The notes below the pieces were generated by a model that saw only the letters and a program-made list of their open reading frames with translations, ran no database searches and had not been told where the DNA came from. From Rosistilla carotiformis (GTDB taxonomy: Bacteria > Planctomycetota > Planctomycetia > Pirellulales > Pirellulaceae), in contig NZ_CP036348.1 of assembly GCF_007753095.1 (NCBI RefSeq), forward strand, positions 1,984,001 to 2,048,000: a DNA stretch of 64,000 nucleotides, given 5' to 3'. Position 1 is the first letter of the stretch; every line of letters starts with the position of its first letter. The position numbers and the translations under genes were made by a program. Shown one piece after another: positions 26,756 through 35,664 of the stretch.

Positions 26756-27065
26756 GATTATCGATTCCGTTCGTTAGCATTCGTCTGAATGTTCTTTGCG
26801 TTCCCGTTGGGATGGCTATCGAGTATTTCGTTGCCGAATTCCTTCCATTATTCCGCCAACGGTCAAAGACTTGAGAAAAGCTCCCTCAACTGGAGGGGGA
26901 ACCCACATAAACCGCAAGGACTAACTCGGCAGCCCGGCGGTAATTCCTTGCGGAGGCATGGTTTAGCGATGCGTGTTGGCACGTGTGCTCGGTCGGCATG
27001 CGTTGCAAGAAGTGTTCGGATTCGTCGCGATAGCGAGAGGGGAATTTTGCGTCACGCGGCCGAGA
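26756..27065. other. Intergenic region with hairpin at 26912-26953
   Basis: This lies between the end of the PafA-like gene and the start of the outer-membrane protein gene (both minus). A perfect 9-bp inverted repeat (CCGCAAGGA at 26912-26920, TCCTTGCGG at 26945-26953) encloses a 24-base loop that is itself GC-rich. It lacks a T-run on the minus strand, so a factor-independent terminator is not proven. The rest holds no supported gene. Confidence 0.45.
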
Positions 27066-28748
27066 TCACAGTCGGACGCGGCGGTTGCCGAAGGCTTTGC
27101 CCAGGCGGATGCTGTTCCAGGTGGCGTGGACGGGAGTCTCGGTGCCGGAGAATTCACGGATAAAGCTGCCACGCCGCATCGCCCGCGGCGTCGGTGGCGG
27201 CTGGCGCATCGCCCGCTGAATCTCCTGCTCGCTGACAATCTGCTCGGTCTCACCCGCCGATTCCAGCAGCGAATAATATCCGTCGGCCGACAACTCGTGG
27301 TACTTGATGTCCAGCTTGCGGTTGGCGGGCAAAGGCAGGTTCTGGCCCGCTTGTTTCAACAGCATCCTCTTGGTCACCCAGTCGATGCGGCCGACAAGGA
27401 TCGTGCGATCACCAGCCAATCCGTCCAGCACATCGCTCCACCGCTGTAGCACTTCGTACGCTTCATCGGGCCGATTCTGATTGGCTTCCACAAATCGGCG
27501 ACAAGCGGCTTGGTACCATCGCTGGACGTCGAGTGCTGTCATCGGTCGGCCGTTGTGGACGGCGATCGCACGCTCGATCGGTTCATCCCGAACCACAGCT
27601 TGCAATGCGCGCAGCGGTCGCCGAACGCGCGGTGGATTTTTGATCGCTCCGGCTTCGATCGCATCGATCATCAAGGTGGTTGTCGCGAGCCTCAGGTATT
27701 CCGCCTCTTCCGCCATGTTGCAGTCTCCCAAGCAGACTTGCATCCGTTGGCGCGCCCCGAGGTTGCTGAAGAGGTCCATCGGATTGAACCATCCGATCAG
27801 GCAAGCATCCATCAGATGGGCGACGCTGAACAAAGGATAGGCGTGGTTTCCCAGCGGTCCAAATATAAATCGCAGCACGGGGGCTTTCTGAGCCAACAAA
27901 AAATCACCGCGATCGGAAACCCAACCGCTCCCCGAAAGGATCGATCGGCTGACCAAAAACGGCGTCAACATTCGGACATGGCGACGATACAGACAGATCC
28001 TTGAAGCGACGATAATCGTCAACAGCATCGGGCTCAGCGAGATCATCGCCACACGATTCAGCGCCCGCTCGACCCACCGCGGGATCGGCGTGGCATCTTC
28101 GGAGGTGTCGAATCCGTCGCCGAAGAACTTGCGGAATAATTCACCACGGCGCGCCTTCTCGGTTCGCATCATAGCAAACGGATAGACCGCCACTGCGATC
28201 AACAGATACGCTGGGATGGCGACGATCACCAACGGAATCATGATCACCCAAAACAGCAAGCAGACCGTCGCCGCTAACAACAAAACGACACGCCAACACG
28301 CAAGGCCTAGCATGCCGGTGACTTGGATCTCGTAGTTCTCGTGAGTGCCGTAGGCGTTCCCTTGGCTGTCACGACTGTTTTTGATCAGGACCAATTCCCC
28401 ATCGTCGCGGCAACTGGACGCCGATTCGCGGAGTAAACGATCTTGCGCTCGCTGCCAGACCAAGGCATCGCGAGGACTCTGACACTCTGGCGTCGCTGCT
28501 TCGATCAGCCCAAAACCGCCCGAATGCAAAACGCGTTCGAAGCCGATCGTGCCGCCGTTGGCCGTGAAATGCTTCTCTTCCAAGACGCTACCGGTTGCGG
28601 TCGGCAAACGCTCCCGGAACTTCTCCAACAGCGAGCGGTAGAGTTCGATCTGTTTGACGGGCGGCCCGTCTTGATAAGGCCGAAAGCGGATCGCGTATTC
28701 GGTCTCCAGCCCCAGTAAGCGTTGAAAGATTGGAGCGTTGGTTTTCAA
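27066..28748 (-). CDS. PafA/Dop-family (Pup ligase/deamidase-like) enzyme with inserted transmembrane segment
   Basis: A 560-aa member of the glutamine-synthetase-like carboxylate-amine ligase family that attaches or removes Pup. Family marks: LGLETEYAIRF (12-22), EAATPEC (83-89), NSRDSQGNAYGTHENYEI (124-141), LTPFLVSRSILSGSG (261-275), ARQRMQVCLGDCNMAEEAEY (about 330-350) and IDWVTKRMLL. Between THENYEI and LTPFLVSR, where actinobacterial PafA/Dop continue directly, about 105 residues are inserted. They hold two strong hydrophobic helices (about 146-193) and a third (about 234-254). The only in-frame start after the upstream TGA is TTG 28748. It lies downstream of a 51-codon Pup-like gene. 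No proteasome subunit or ARC/Mpa gene is in the window. Ligase versus deamidase is not decided. Confidence 0.85.
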   Translation of the reverse strand: MKTNAPIFQRLLGLETEYAIRFRPYQDGPPVKQIELYRSLLEKFRERLPTATGSVLEEKHFTANGGTIGFERVLHSGGFGLIEAATPECQSPRDALVWQRAQDRLLRESASSCRDDGELVLIKNSRDSQGNAYGTHENYEIQVTGMLGLACWRVVLLLAATVCLLFWVIMIPLVIVAIPAYLLIAVAVYPFAMMRTEKARRGELFRKFFGDGFDTSEDATPIPRWVERALNRVAMISLSPMLLTIIVASRICLYRRHVRMLTPFLVSRSILSGSGWVSDRGDFLLAQKAPVLRFIFGPLGNHAYPLFSVAHLMDACLIGWFNPMDLFSNLGARQRMQVCLGDCNMAEEAEYLRLATTTLMIDAIEAGAIKNPPRVRRPLRALQAVVRDEPIERAIAVHNGRPMTALDVQRWYQAACRRFVEANQNRPDEAYEVLQRWSDVLDGLAGDRTILVGRIDWVTKRMLLKQAGQNLPLPANRKLDIKYHELSADGYYSLLESAGETEQIVSEQEIQRAMRQPPPTPRAMRRGSFIREFSGTETPVHATWNSIRLGKAFGNRRVRL

Positions 28749-28857
28749 GAGCTTCGCCTGCCGGGGTGCGCAAATTCAAACAGCACGCCCCGACGGGATG
28801 ATTCGGTCGGGCGGTGATCGATCGCCGCCCCACCCTCTAAAAGATTCGCCGATCGAT

Positions 28858-29013
28858 TTATTCGCCGCCGTCGGGAACGACAACCTCGTCCAGATATCGC
28901 TGCGGTTGATCTTGGGCATCGACGGCGACTCGGTCGATGATCTGTTCCAAGGTTTGCGGTTGAGGCAACGTTTCGCTGGTCTGCGGTGCTTCGAGAATGG
29001 TTTCCGTCTTCAC
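28858..29013 (-). CDS. Candidate Pup/UBact-like protein modifier ending in Gly-Gly-Glu
   Basis: A 51-aa protein from GTG 29013, with a strong SD (AGGAG) 7 bases upstream. It is acidic and predicted flexible, without Cys or Trp. Its C-terminal part is IIDRVAVDAQDQPQRY followed by LDEVVVPDGGE, so the chain ends in GGE, the form needed for ligation by PafA. Known Pups are about 60-70 aa, disordered, acidic and end GGQ or GGE; UBact proteins of other phyla are similar in size. The gene ends 109 bases before the PafA/Dop-like gene on the same strand. No similarity search was possible. The case rests on size, composition, SD, C-terminus and neighbour. Confidence 0.72.
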   Translation of the reverse strand: MKTETILEAPQTSETLPQPQTLEQIIDRVAVDAQDQPQRYLDEVVVPDGGE

Positions 29014-29381
29014 TGGGGCGCTCCTGAATCGATAGGTGATCGGATACAATGGGCGATGCGGAATCGTTCCCACTCCATTCGCTTGATTATAGAAGAAAGA
29101 TTTGCGGGTCACAATCAAGTGATTTCGCACTGTGGGGCGTTGGGCGAACTGGGCAAAACTTGCCAGCAGGCTCTCCCCCATCGAGCAACGCCGCAACGCG
29201 TTTTTCGTTATAGAGGATGCCGGTTCTCGGCCGTAGCGGAAGTCGTCAAGACTTTCGATCCACGGCGGTTATCCGCTCCTCCCGAAACTCTTGACGAGTT
29301 CCGCGACGCAATGGTTCACCAACTTCATATCTGATCTTCCAACCACCACTCCTGTTCACGCAATCCGATCTCCTTTTATTT
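29014..29381. other. Divergent intergenic region
   Basis: There are 368 bases between the Pup-like gene (minus) and the methyltransferase gene (plus), so promoters for both directions are expected here. The minus-strand frame of the Pup-like gene stays open to 29196, but there is no SD for a longer start. No further gene, repeat or RNA structure is recognised. Confidence 0.4.
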
Positions 29382-30266
29382 ATGTCCGCTGAATCCCTGC
29401 TGCAGAATTACCAACTGATCGACTTTGGCGACGGTCGCAAACTCGAATCGATCGACGGCTACAAGCTCGACCGCCCCAGTCCCGCGGCGGAATGGGATGC
29501 TCCTGCGCAGGCCGACGCCTGGCAACAAGCCGATGCCGTCTACGATGGTTCGTCCTGGACGATCTTCAACGAGTGGCCCGAGTCGCTGGAACTCGACACC
29601 GGTGCGTTCCGGTTGGCGGCGGAACCGAAGCCGTTTGGGCATGTCGGATTCTTCCCCGAACAGGCGGCGAACTGGCAGTGGCTGGCGAGTTTGGCCGATC
29701 GGTTGCCAGCCGACTGTCGCGACGCGATGAATCTGTTTGGGTATACCGGCGGCAGCACGCTGGCTCTTGCTCGCGTCGGATTCCGCGTCGCCCATATCGA
29801 TGCATCCAAGCCGAGCGTCGCGCGGACCGGCGACAACGCACGCCGCAGCGAACTGGGCGACGCGGCGATTCGCTACATCGTCGAAGACGCCCGCCGGTTT
29901 GCCGCTCGCGAGATTCGCCGCGGCCGAAAGCACAGCGTGATCGTGCTGGATCCGCCGGCCTACGGTCACGGAACCAAAGGCGATTCGTGGCGGATCCAAC
30001 GCGACCTCTGGCCGCTGTTGGAAGATTGTCTGTCGCTGCTGACGCCTCGCGCGGCGATGTTGATCACCGGCCATTCCGATACGATCTGCGATTCGGATAT
30101 CAGCGACTGGTTGCGACAGAACCAACCGGCGGGACTCGAGATCGAGGAAGGGCGTTGCAAGATCCCCGACAGCTCGGGGCGCTCGCTCGACGCCGGCTAT
30201 TTCGTTCGCGCGACCTGGCACTTGGACAGTCCCTCCACCATGGACTTAAGTGATGATGCAAACTGA
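29382..30266 (+). CDS. Class I SAM-dependent methyltransferase (RlmI-like fold)
   Basis: A 294-aa protein. The Rossmann core begins near residue 115: AMNLFGYTGGSTLALARVGF (motif I, where GYTGG replaces GxGxG), AHIDASKPSVARTGDNARRS (acidic end of strand 2), YIVEDARRFA and the DPPAYGHG catalytic/ligand loop (motif IV). The FNLF.YTG..T..A and DPP arrangement is shared with RlmI/RlmK-type rRNA methyltransferases, but the N-terminal PUA domain is replaced by about 100 unrecognised residues. An RNA substrate is therefore possible but not shown. The last 17 bases overlap larE-like sequence, so the two are probably co-translated. Confidence 0.78.
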   Translation: MSAESLLQNYQLIDFGDGRKLESIDGYKLDRPSPAAEWDAPAQADAWQQADAVYDGSSWTIFNEWPESLELDTGAFRLAAEPKPFGHVGFFPEQAANWQWLASLADRLPADCRDAMNLFGYTGGSTLALARVGFRVAHIDASKPSVARTGDNARRSELGDAAIRYIVEDARRFAAREIRRGRKHSVIVLDPPAYGHGTKGDSWRIQRDLWPLLEDCLSLLTPRAAMLITGHSDTICDSDISDWLRQNQPAGLEIEEGRCKIPDSSGRSLDAGYFVRATWHLDSPSTMDLSDDAN

Positions 30267-31074
30267 AGCGATCGCCCAACGTTTGATCGATGAACTGCAG
30301 CGGCATCCTCGCGTCGTCGTCGCTTTTTCAGGCGGAGTCGACAGCGCGGTGGTCGCCGCCGCTGCGCAGCGGGCCTTGGGCGACAAGGCGTTGGCCGTGA
30401 TGGCGCTCAGCCCCAGCGTACCGCAGCGGCAGAGCGAATTGGCGGCGCAGGTGGCTGCGGAAATTGGGATCAATCTACAAACGATCTCAACTCACGAAAC
30501 CGAACGTCCCGATTACCAACGCAACGATGGCCAACGTTGCTTCTATTGCAAACAGACGCTCTATCAAACGTTGGCGACGATCGCCGATGAGCACCGCGAC
30601 AGCGTGATCTGCAGCGGAACGAACGCCGACGATCTGGGCGATCACCGGCCGGGAATCCAAGCTGGCCGCGACGCAGCGGTTCAGACGCCGTTGGCCGATC
30701 TTGGGATCACCAAAACGATGGTCCGCCAGCTGGCAAAGCACTGGGAATTGTCGGTTTGGGATCTACCCGCGGGTCCCTGTTTGGCCAGCCGGATCGCGTA
30801 TGGCGAACCGGTCACCGTCGACAAGCTGCAACGGATCGATCGCGCGGAAAACTGGCTCCGCGACGAAGGCTTTGCCGAACTTCGCGTCCGATTGCATCCG
30901 GGGCAGCTGGCGCGGATCGAAGTCCCCGCCGCGCGGATCGCTGAATTGGTGCAACCGGAGTTTCGCCAACGGATGAGCCGACACTTCCGCTCGCTCGGCT
31001 TCCAGTTCATCACCGTCGATATCGAAGGCCTGCGCTCGGGCAACCTGAATCAATTGGTCTCGATCGGCAATTGA
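30253..31074 (+). CDS. larE: ATP-dependent sacrificial sulfur transferase LarE
   Basis: About 273 aa; GTG 30250, ATG 30253 and ATG 30256 are alternative starts. It is a PP-loop (N-type ATP pyrophosphatase) enzyme that activates and thiolates the nickel-pincer precursor used by lactate racemase-type enzymes. Visible marks are the PP-loop [24 protein letters not shown] (95-104), [13 protein letters not shown] (122-134) and the single Cys near residue 176 in [12 protein letters not shown], where the sacrificial cysteine of the Lactobacillus plantarum enzyme lies. larB, larC and larA are not in the window, so the acceptor is unknown. It overlaps the preceding methyltransferase gene. Confidence 0.9.
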   Translation: MMQTEAIAQRLIDELQRHPRVVVAFSGGVDSAVVAAAAQRALGDKALAVMALSPSVPQRQSELAAQVAAEIGINLQTISTHETERPDYQRNDGQRCFYCKQTLYQTLATIADEHRDSVICSGTNADDLGDHRPGIQAGRDAAVQTPLADLGITKTMVRQLAKHWELSVWDLPAGPCLASRIAYGEPVTVDKLQRIDRAENWLRDEGFAELRVRLHPGQLARIEVPAARIAELVQPEFRQRMSRHFRSLGFQFITVDIEGLRSGNLNQLVSIGN

Positions 31075-31202
31075 TCGCCTGCGGCGGCCAAACCTTCTAG
31101 CTTGGCAGTTGCCCGATTTGCGAATTCCGTTCGCCCAGATTGCAATGCCCGCCGCAACGTCGGGCGTTATACTCCGCCCTACCGGCGTCGATCGACTGCT
31201 TG

Positions 31203-31263
31203 GTCGCCTTTCGCTCCGCGAAAGTGCGGACGCATCACGCACTTTTGCGGAGCAAAAGGCGAC
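31203..31263. repeat. Imperfect palindrome (26-bp arms), planctomycete intergenic repeat type
   Basis: The left arm starts GTCGCCTTTCGCTCCGCG and the right arm is its reverse complement with two mismatches; a 9-base spacer separates them. It lies in the leader of the DapA-like gene. Read on the plus strand it gives [19 protein letters not shown], a phrase I recall as a recurrent artefactual N-terminus in planctomycete gene models. It is probably a REP/MITE-like element or a structured leader. Confidence 0.65.
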
Positions 31264-31336
31264 AAACTTTAAACTGACCGTCTCGGAGCGATGCGTTATC
31301 CTGGACGACCTTCATAACGCGAAGAAAAGTAAAGAC

Positions 31337-32296
31337 ATGGATCCAACCACACTGCTGCGTCCGCGACGCAAGATCACTGGGATCTCGGCGATTCTGTTGC
31401 CGTTACTCGAGAACAACGAAGTCGATTGGGACGCGTTTCGTCAGCATGTATTGCGGACCGCCGACGCGGGGCTGACTCCCGCCGTGAACTTGGACACCGG
31501 CTATGTCAACTTGATCGACGAAGCGACTCGCCTGCAGGTCCTGGACGTGACGCGCGAGGTGCTGGGATCGGGACCGTTTGTCGCGGGAGCTTTTGTTGGC
31601 GACACGCCCGGCAGCACGTTGGCTCTCGATGCCTACAAGTCTCGGATCGACGAAATCACCGCGCGTGGAGCGACGCCCGTGATCTTCCAGTCCTACGGCC
31701 TGACCGACCAAGGGGACGCCGAGATCGTTGCCAGTTACGAGAAGATCGGTCAAGCGTGCGACCAGTTTATCGGTTTCGAACTGGGGCAATGTTTCCTGCC
31801 GTTTGGCAAGATCTATTCGACCGACGTCTATCGCCAATTGATGCTGTTGCCGCAGTGTATCGGTGCAAAACATTCGTCGCTCAGCCGCACGGCGGAATGG
31901 GAACGCTTGGCCCTTCGCGACCAGCTGCGTCCCGAATTCAAAGTCTTCACCGGCAACGATCTGGCGATCGACATGGTGATGTACGGCAGCGATTATCTGC
32001 TGGGACTCAGCACGTTCGCCCCCGACCTGTTCGCTCAACGCGATGCCTATTGGGCCGCGGGCGATCCGGCGTTTTATGAACTGAACGACGCGCTGCAGTA
32101 TCTGGGCTTCCTGACCTTCCGCCAACCGGTCCCGGGTTACAAACACTCCGCCGCGATGTTCCTGCATCTCCGCGGCTGGATCGCGACCAATAAAACCTAT
32201 CCCGGCAGCCCTCAGCGTCCCGACAGCGACCTGCCGATTCTGGAAGACGTCGCGCGGCAGCTAGGCATCTCGCTGCGCAAGGGAGGCAACGTATGA
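31337..32296 (+). CDS. DapA-like (dihydrodipicolinate synthase/NAL family) aldolase
   Basis: About 319 aa from ATG 31337; the frame is open upstream to 31109 only because it crosses a palindromic repeat. It is a class I Schiff-base aldolase/dehydratase: [20 protein letters not shown] at the N-terminus, the [15 protein letters not shown] loop corresponding to the usual GTTGE..L region, [13 protein letters not shown], and the Schiff-base Lys in [11 protein letters not shown]. True DapA has GTTGES and GIKE motifs; these differences suggest a 2-keto-3-deoxy sugar acid or other substrate, not lysine synthesis. It overlaps the next gene by four bases. Confidence 0.82.
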   Translation: MDPTTLLRPRRKITGISAILLPLLENNEVDWDAFRQHVLRTADAGLTPAVNLDTGYVNLIDEATRLQVLDVTREVLGSGPFVAGAFVGDTPGSTLALDAYKSRIDEITARGATPVIFQSYGLTDQGDAEIVASYEKIGQACDQFIGFELGQCFLPFGKIYSTDVYRQLMLLPQCIGAKHSSLSRTAEWERLALRDQLRPEFKVFTGNDLAIDMVMYGSDYLLGLSTFAPDLFAQRDAYWAAGDPAFYELNDALQYLGFLTFRQPVPGYKHSAAMFLHLRGWIATNKTYPGSPQRPDSDLPILEDVARQLGISLRKGGNV

Positions 32297-33723
32297 ACTA
32301 TCCAAAAATCAACAGCCTAAAAACCCTCGACGCTTTCCAATCGCGGCTCGATGAACTGGAGATCCAGATCCCCTTGGATGCCGCGATGCAAAGTGGCGAC
32401 GCGGCGCCGTTGGCCCAGTCGTGCGATTGGAACGGAGGCACGATTGGGAACCGATTTGCGATCCTGCCGATGGAAGGTTGGGACGGCACGACCGACGGGC
32501 GGCCGACCGATCTGACGCGTCGTCGTTGGAAGAACTTTGGACTCAGCGGAGCGAAGTTGATCTGGGGTGGCGAAGCGGTGGCGGTCCGACACGACGGCCG
32601 CGCCAATCCAAATCAACTGGTGATCAACTCGGACAACCTTGCCGAGATCGAATCCTTGCGGACGCTGTTGGTCGACACGCATCGCGAGCATTTTGGCACG
32701 GTCGACGATTTGTTAGTCGGTTTGCAGCTGACCCACTCCGGCCGCTTCGCCCGTCCCAACGACAAGAAGCAACTGGAACCGCGAGTCGCGTATCGGCATG
32801 CAGTGCTCGACGCGAAGTTTGGCGTCGACAGCGACGCGGCGATTTTGAGCGACGACGACCTCGATCGCTTAGTCGACGACTTCATCGCCGCCAGCAAGCT
32901 CGCTCAGCAGGCCGGATACGCGTTTGTCGATGTCAAACACTGCCACGGCTACTTGGGGCACGAACTCCTCTCGGGCTACGATCGCCCCGGAAAATATGGT
33001 GGCAGCTTCGAGAATCGGACTCGTTTTCTGCGATCGATCGTCGACGGAATCCGCAGCGAAGCGGCAGGTTTGCAGATCGGCACTCGGATCAGCATCTTCG
33101 ACTTCATCCCGTTTGAACCGGGCCCCGAGGGGCTGGGCAGGCCGAGTCGCACCGGCGAATACCGGAGCGCCTTCGGTGGCGATGGGACCGGCGTCGGATA
33201 CGATTTGACCGAACCATCGCGATTGATGCGATTGTTGGAAGAACTGGGGATCCAGCTTGTCTGTTCGACCGTTGGCAGTCCTTATTATTGTCCGCACATC
33301 CAGCGGCCAGCGATCTTCCCTCCCTCCGACGGATACGCTCCGCCAGAAGATCCCTTGGTCGGCGTGGCTCGTCAGATCAACGCGACGGCGATGCTGAAGC
33401 GAGCGCATCCGAATCTGCTGTTTGTCGGATCGGGTTACACCTACCTGCAAGATTGGCTGCCGAATGTTGGGCAGGCTGTCGTCCAGCAAGGGATGGCCGA
33501 CTTCATCGGACTGGGGCGAATGGTCCTTTCGTATCCCGAACTTCCGGCCGATGTGATCGCGGGGCGGACGATGCCGCGGAAGAAAATTTGTCGCACGTTC
33601 AGTGAATGCACAACCGGGCCGCGAAATGGTATGATCTCGGGTTGTTTCCCTCTCGATCCGTTTTATAAAGCGATGCCCGAGCGCCAACAGATCATGGCCT
33701 TGAAGCAGCAGACCAAAGCATGA
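32293..33723 (+). CDS. NADH:flavin oxidoreductase (old yellow enzyme family)
   Basis: A 476-aa FMN TIM-barrel enzyme. It shows [12 protein letters not shown] (strand 1, flavin contact), [36 protein letters not shown] with the active-site His region, [20 protein letters not shown] (the catalytic HCHGYL pattern of the OYE/2,4-dienoyl-CoA reductase group), [15 protein letters not shown], and [15 protein letters not shown] near the end. The C-terminus has four Cys ([10 protein letters not shown], then SGCFP), but there is no second Rossmann domain, so it is a single-domain enzyme. The ATGA overlap with the DapA-like gene suggests a shared catabolic pathway of unknown substrate. Confidence 0.88.
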   Translation: MNYPKINSLKTLDAFQSRLDELEIQIPLDAAMQSGDAAPLAQSCDWNGGTIGNRFAILPMEGWDGTTDGRPTDLTRRRWKNFGLSGAKLIWGGEAVAVRHDGRANPNQLVINSDNLAEIESLRTLLVDTHREHFGTVDDLLVGLQLTHSGRFARPNDKKQLEPRVAYRHAVLDAKFGVDSDAAILSDDDLDRLVDDFIAASKLAQQAGYAFVDVKHCHGYLGHELLSGYDRPGKYGGSFENRTRFLRSIVDGIRSEAAGLQIGTRISIFDFIPFEPGPEGLGRPSRTGEYRSAFGGDGTGVGYDLTEPSRLMRLLEELGIQLVCSTVGSPYYCPHIQRPAIFPPSDGYAPPEDPLVGVARQINATAMLKRAHPNLLFVGSGYTYLQDWLPNVGQAVVQQGMADFIGLGRMVLSYPELPADVIAGRTMPRKKICRTFSECTTGPRNGMISGCFPLDPFYKAMPERQQIMALKQQTKA

Positions 33724-33787
33724 TGCCATCGGTCGCTGTCGATCGGCCGAACCCACCTCGTGCAATTCAGATCAGCGATCAACACCT

Positions 33788-34993
33788 ATGCACTCCGATA
33801 ACGAATCCGACCACCCCGTCAACGAACCGATCGACTTGGAAATCAAAGATGCTCAAGTCATCTTCAAGTCGGTGTGGAAGGAATTGGAACAGGAGGTCGG
33901 CCACGAGAACCTGCGGTTCCCGAAAGAGCTGATTCTGCTGGGCGGTGCGCCGGGGGCGGGCAAGGGAACGCAAACGCAGTTCATCATGGCCGCTCGCGGT
34001 CTGACCTGCCCGCCGATCGTCGTCAGCGATCTGTTGGTCACTCCCGAAGCCCAGCGAATCAAAGATCAGGGGGGAATCGTCGGCGATGGCGAAGTGATCG
34101 GGATCTTGCTGCGGAAACTGCTGCAACCGATCTTTCGCGATGGAGCAGTCCTGGATGGCTTTCCGCGGACGCGTGTTCAAGTCGAATGCTTGAAGCTGTT
34201 GGTCGATAAGATCACGCAACTGCACGCCGAATTCCAAGGGACCGAACTGGCCGTCAACTTCCGCCGCCCGACGATCCACGCGATGCTGTTGTTCATCAGC
34301 GAAGCGACAAGCATCAGCCGCCAGCTGCAACGCGGCCGCGAGATCGAAGCGCACAATCAGGAAGTCGCCGAGACGGGAATCGGCCGCCCAATCGAATTGC
34401 GATCGACCGATCTGAGTCCGGAAAAGGCGAAGCGTCGCTACCGCGTCTTTAAAGAGATGACGTGGGACGCGCTGCAGTCGCTCAAAGAGATCTATCACTA
34501 CCACTTCATCAACGCCGAAGGACCGATCGCCGAAGTCGAAGCGAACATCATCGGCGAATTGGCGTACCAGAGCTCGCTGGAACTCGATCCCAGCACCTAC
34601 GATCGGCTGCGTGGTTTGCCGCTAGCGAGCGAGATCACCGTCCACGCGCGGCAGGAACTCGTTCGCCGGCTCGATTCTTACGAACTGGAACACCGCGAGT
34701 TGTTCATTCGCACCGTCGACACGATCGATCGGAAATTTATGCCGATCATCGAACGCCACGCCCTCTCGGGCCAAGCGATCGTCAATTCCGAAGACGAACT
34801 GTTCACCGATCCGCTGGCGCTGTGGATGCTTATCGATATCTTCTCCGAACGCGGCTACCACGCCGTCGTCGATAAACATATCCAAGCGACGCCCGAGCGA
34901 ATCGATTTGGGGACCGGGCAGATCCACAACCGCTTGAAGACGATCATCCGCACCAAGATCTCATTCAAGGGATCGGAGATCCGCCGCGGTTAA
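33788..34993 (+). CDS. Adenylate-kinase-like nucleoside monophosphate kinase with extra C-terminal domain
   Basis: A 401-aa protein. The P-loop ILLGGAPGAGKGTQTQF (about residues 49-65), SDLLVTPEAQRIKDQGG (NMP-binding region), VLDGFPRTRVQVECLKLL and a later Arg-rich lid-like part (GRPIELRSTDLSPEKAKRRY) follow adenylate kinase order. Adk is normally about 215 aa. Here an N-terminal acidic extension and a C-terminal domain of about 130 residues (DRLRGLPLASEITVHARQEL onward) are added. The C-terminal part contains KFMPIIERHALSGQAIVNSE and may be a separate fold. A true phosphotransferase activity is likely but unproven. Confidence 0.72.
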   Translation: MHSDNESDHPVNEPIDLEIKDAQVIFKSVWKELEQEVGHENLRFPKELILLGGAPGAGKGTQTQFIMAARGLTCPPIVVSDLLVTPEAQRIKDQGGIVGDGEVIGILLRKLLQPIFRDGAVLDGFPRTRVQVECLKLLVDKITQLHAEFQGTELAVNFRRPTIHAMLLFISEATSISRQLQRGREIEAHNQEVAETGIGRPIELRSTDLSPEKAKRRYRVFKEMTWDALQSLKEIYHYHFINAEGPIAEVEANIIGELAYQSSLELDPSTYDRLRGLPLASEITVHARQELVRRLDSYELEHRELFIRTVDTIDRKFMPIIERHALSGQAIVNSEDELFTDPLALWMLIDIFSERGYHAVVDKHIQATPERIDLGTGQIHNRLKTIIRTKISFKGSEIRRG

Positions 34994-35136
34994 GCTTTCC
35001 TGGCGAGGGCGGTCGATTTGCGAGCGTTTAAAGCTCTCGTTTTTTCTGAGTTTCTTTTCTGAGATTCCTCCGCGACGGCAATAATCGCTGTGAACCGACC
35101 GATTTCACACCTTTGTTGCTGGTAGACCGCGTGAGC

Positions 35137-35664
35137 ATGATCGCCGACGAGATCCACGAACTGCTGGACCGGCATCGCCCTTGGCTGCTGCGGGTGATCC
35201 AGGCGCGGACCACGCTAGCGAGTGCCGTCGAGGATGTTTATTCGGAGGTTCTGCTGGCGATCGCGAAGAGTGATCATCGGCCGCGCGACGACAGTTCGCT
35301 CGCTCCTTGGTTGTGCAAGATCGCCATCCGGCAGTCCGCATTGGCCAACCGCACGGCGATGCGTCGCGATCGATTGAACAAAGATTACGCCCATCAGTCG
35401 CCCGATAGCTCCGCCGCAAACGACCCGATCTTCTGGTTGATGGACCAGGAACGACGCGATCTGGTCCGCCAGGTGTTGCACGAAATGGAGCCCGAGGTCC
35501 GCGGCGTGCTGCTGGCGAAGTTCGTCGAGAAATTGACCTACCCGCAATTGGCTCAGCGCCTTGGCGTCGCCGAACATGTCGTTCAATACCGAGTCGCCCA
35601 AGCGAAAAAACGCTTGCGGCAAATGTTGACCCAGCGTGGAATCGACCAAGAGGATCTGTCATGA
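35137..35664 (+). CDS. ECF-type RNA polymerase sigma factor
   Basis: About 175 aa from ATG 35137; GTG 35131 and TTG 35113 are alternatives. The sigma-2 region (LRVIQARTTLASAVEDVYSE, then VLLAIAK) resembles ECF region 2.2, with the family's acidic turn. The sigma-4 helix-turn-helix is clear: VRGVLLAKFVEKLTYPQLAQ followed by RLGVAEHVVQYRVAQAKKRL. It overlaps the downstream gene by four bases (ATGA). That gene encodes a single-span protein, the usual place for an anti-sigma factor. The signal sensed is unknown. Confidence 0.85.
   Translation: MIADEIHELLDRHRPWLLRVIQARTTLASAVEDVYSEVLLAIAKSDHRPRDDSSLAPWLCKIAIRQSALANRTAMRRDRLNKDYAHQSPDSSAANDPIFWLMDQERRDLVRQVLHEMEPEVRGVLLAKFVEKLTYPQLAQRLGVAEHVVQYRVAQAKKRLRQMLTQRGIDQEDLS

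Noticed and set aside
28738-29334. 198-codon plus-strand frame opposite the Pup-like gene
   Set aside because: No SD, signal or domain, and it overlaps the well-supported minus-strand small gene and the PafA start.
31109-31336. 76-codon N-terminal extension of the DapA-like protein
   Set aside because: The extension is a translation of the intergenic palindrome and lacks an SD; the family N-terminus begins after ATG 31337.
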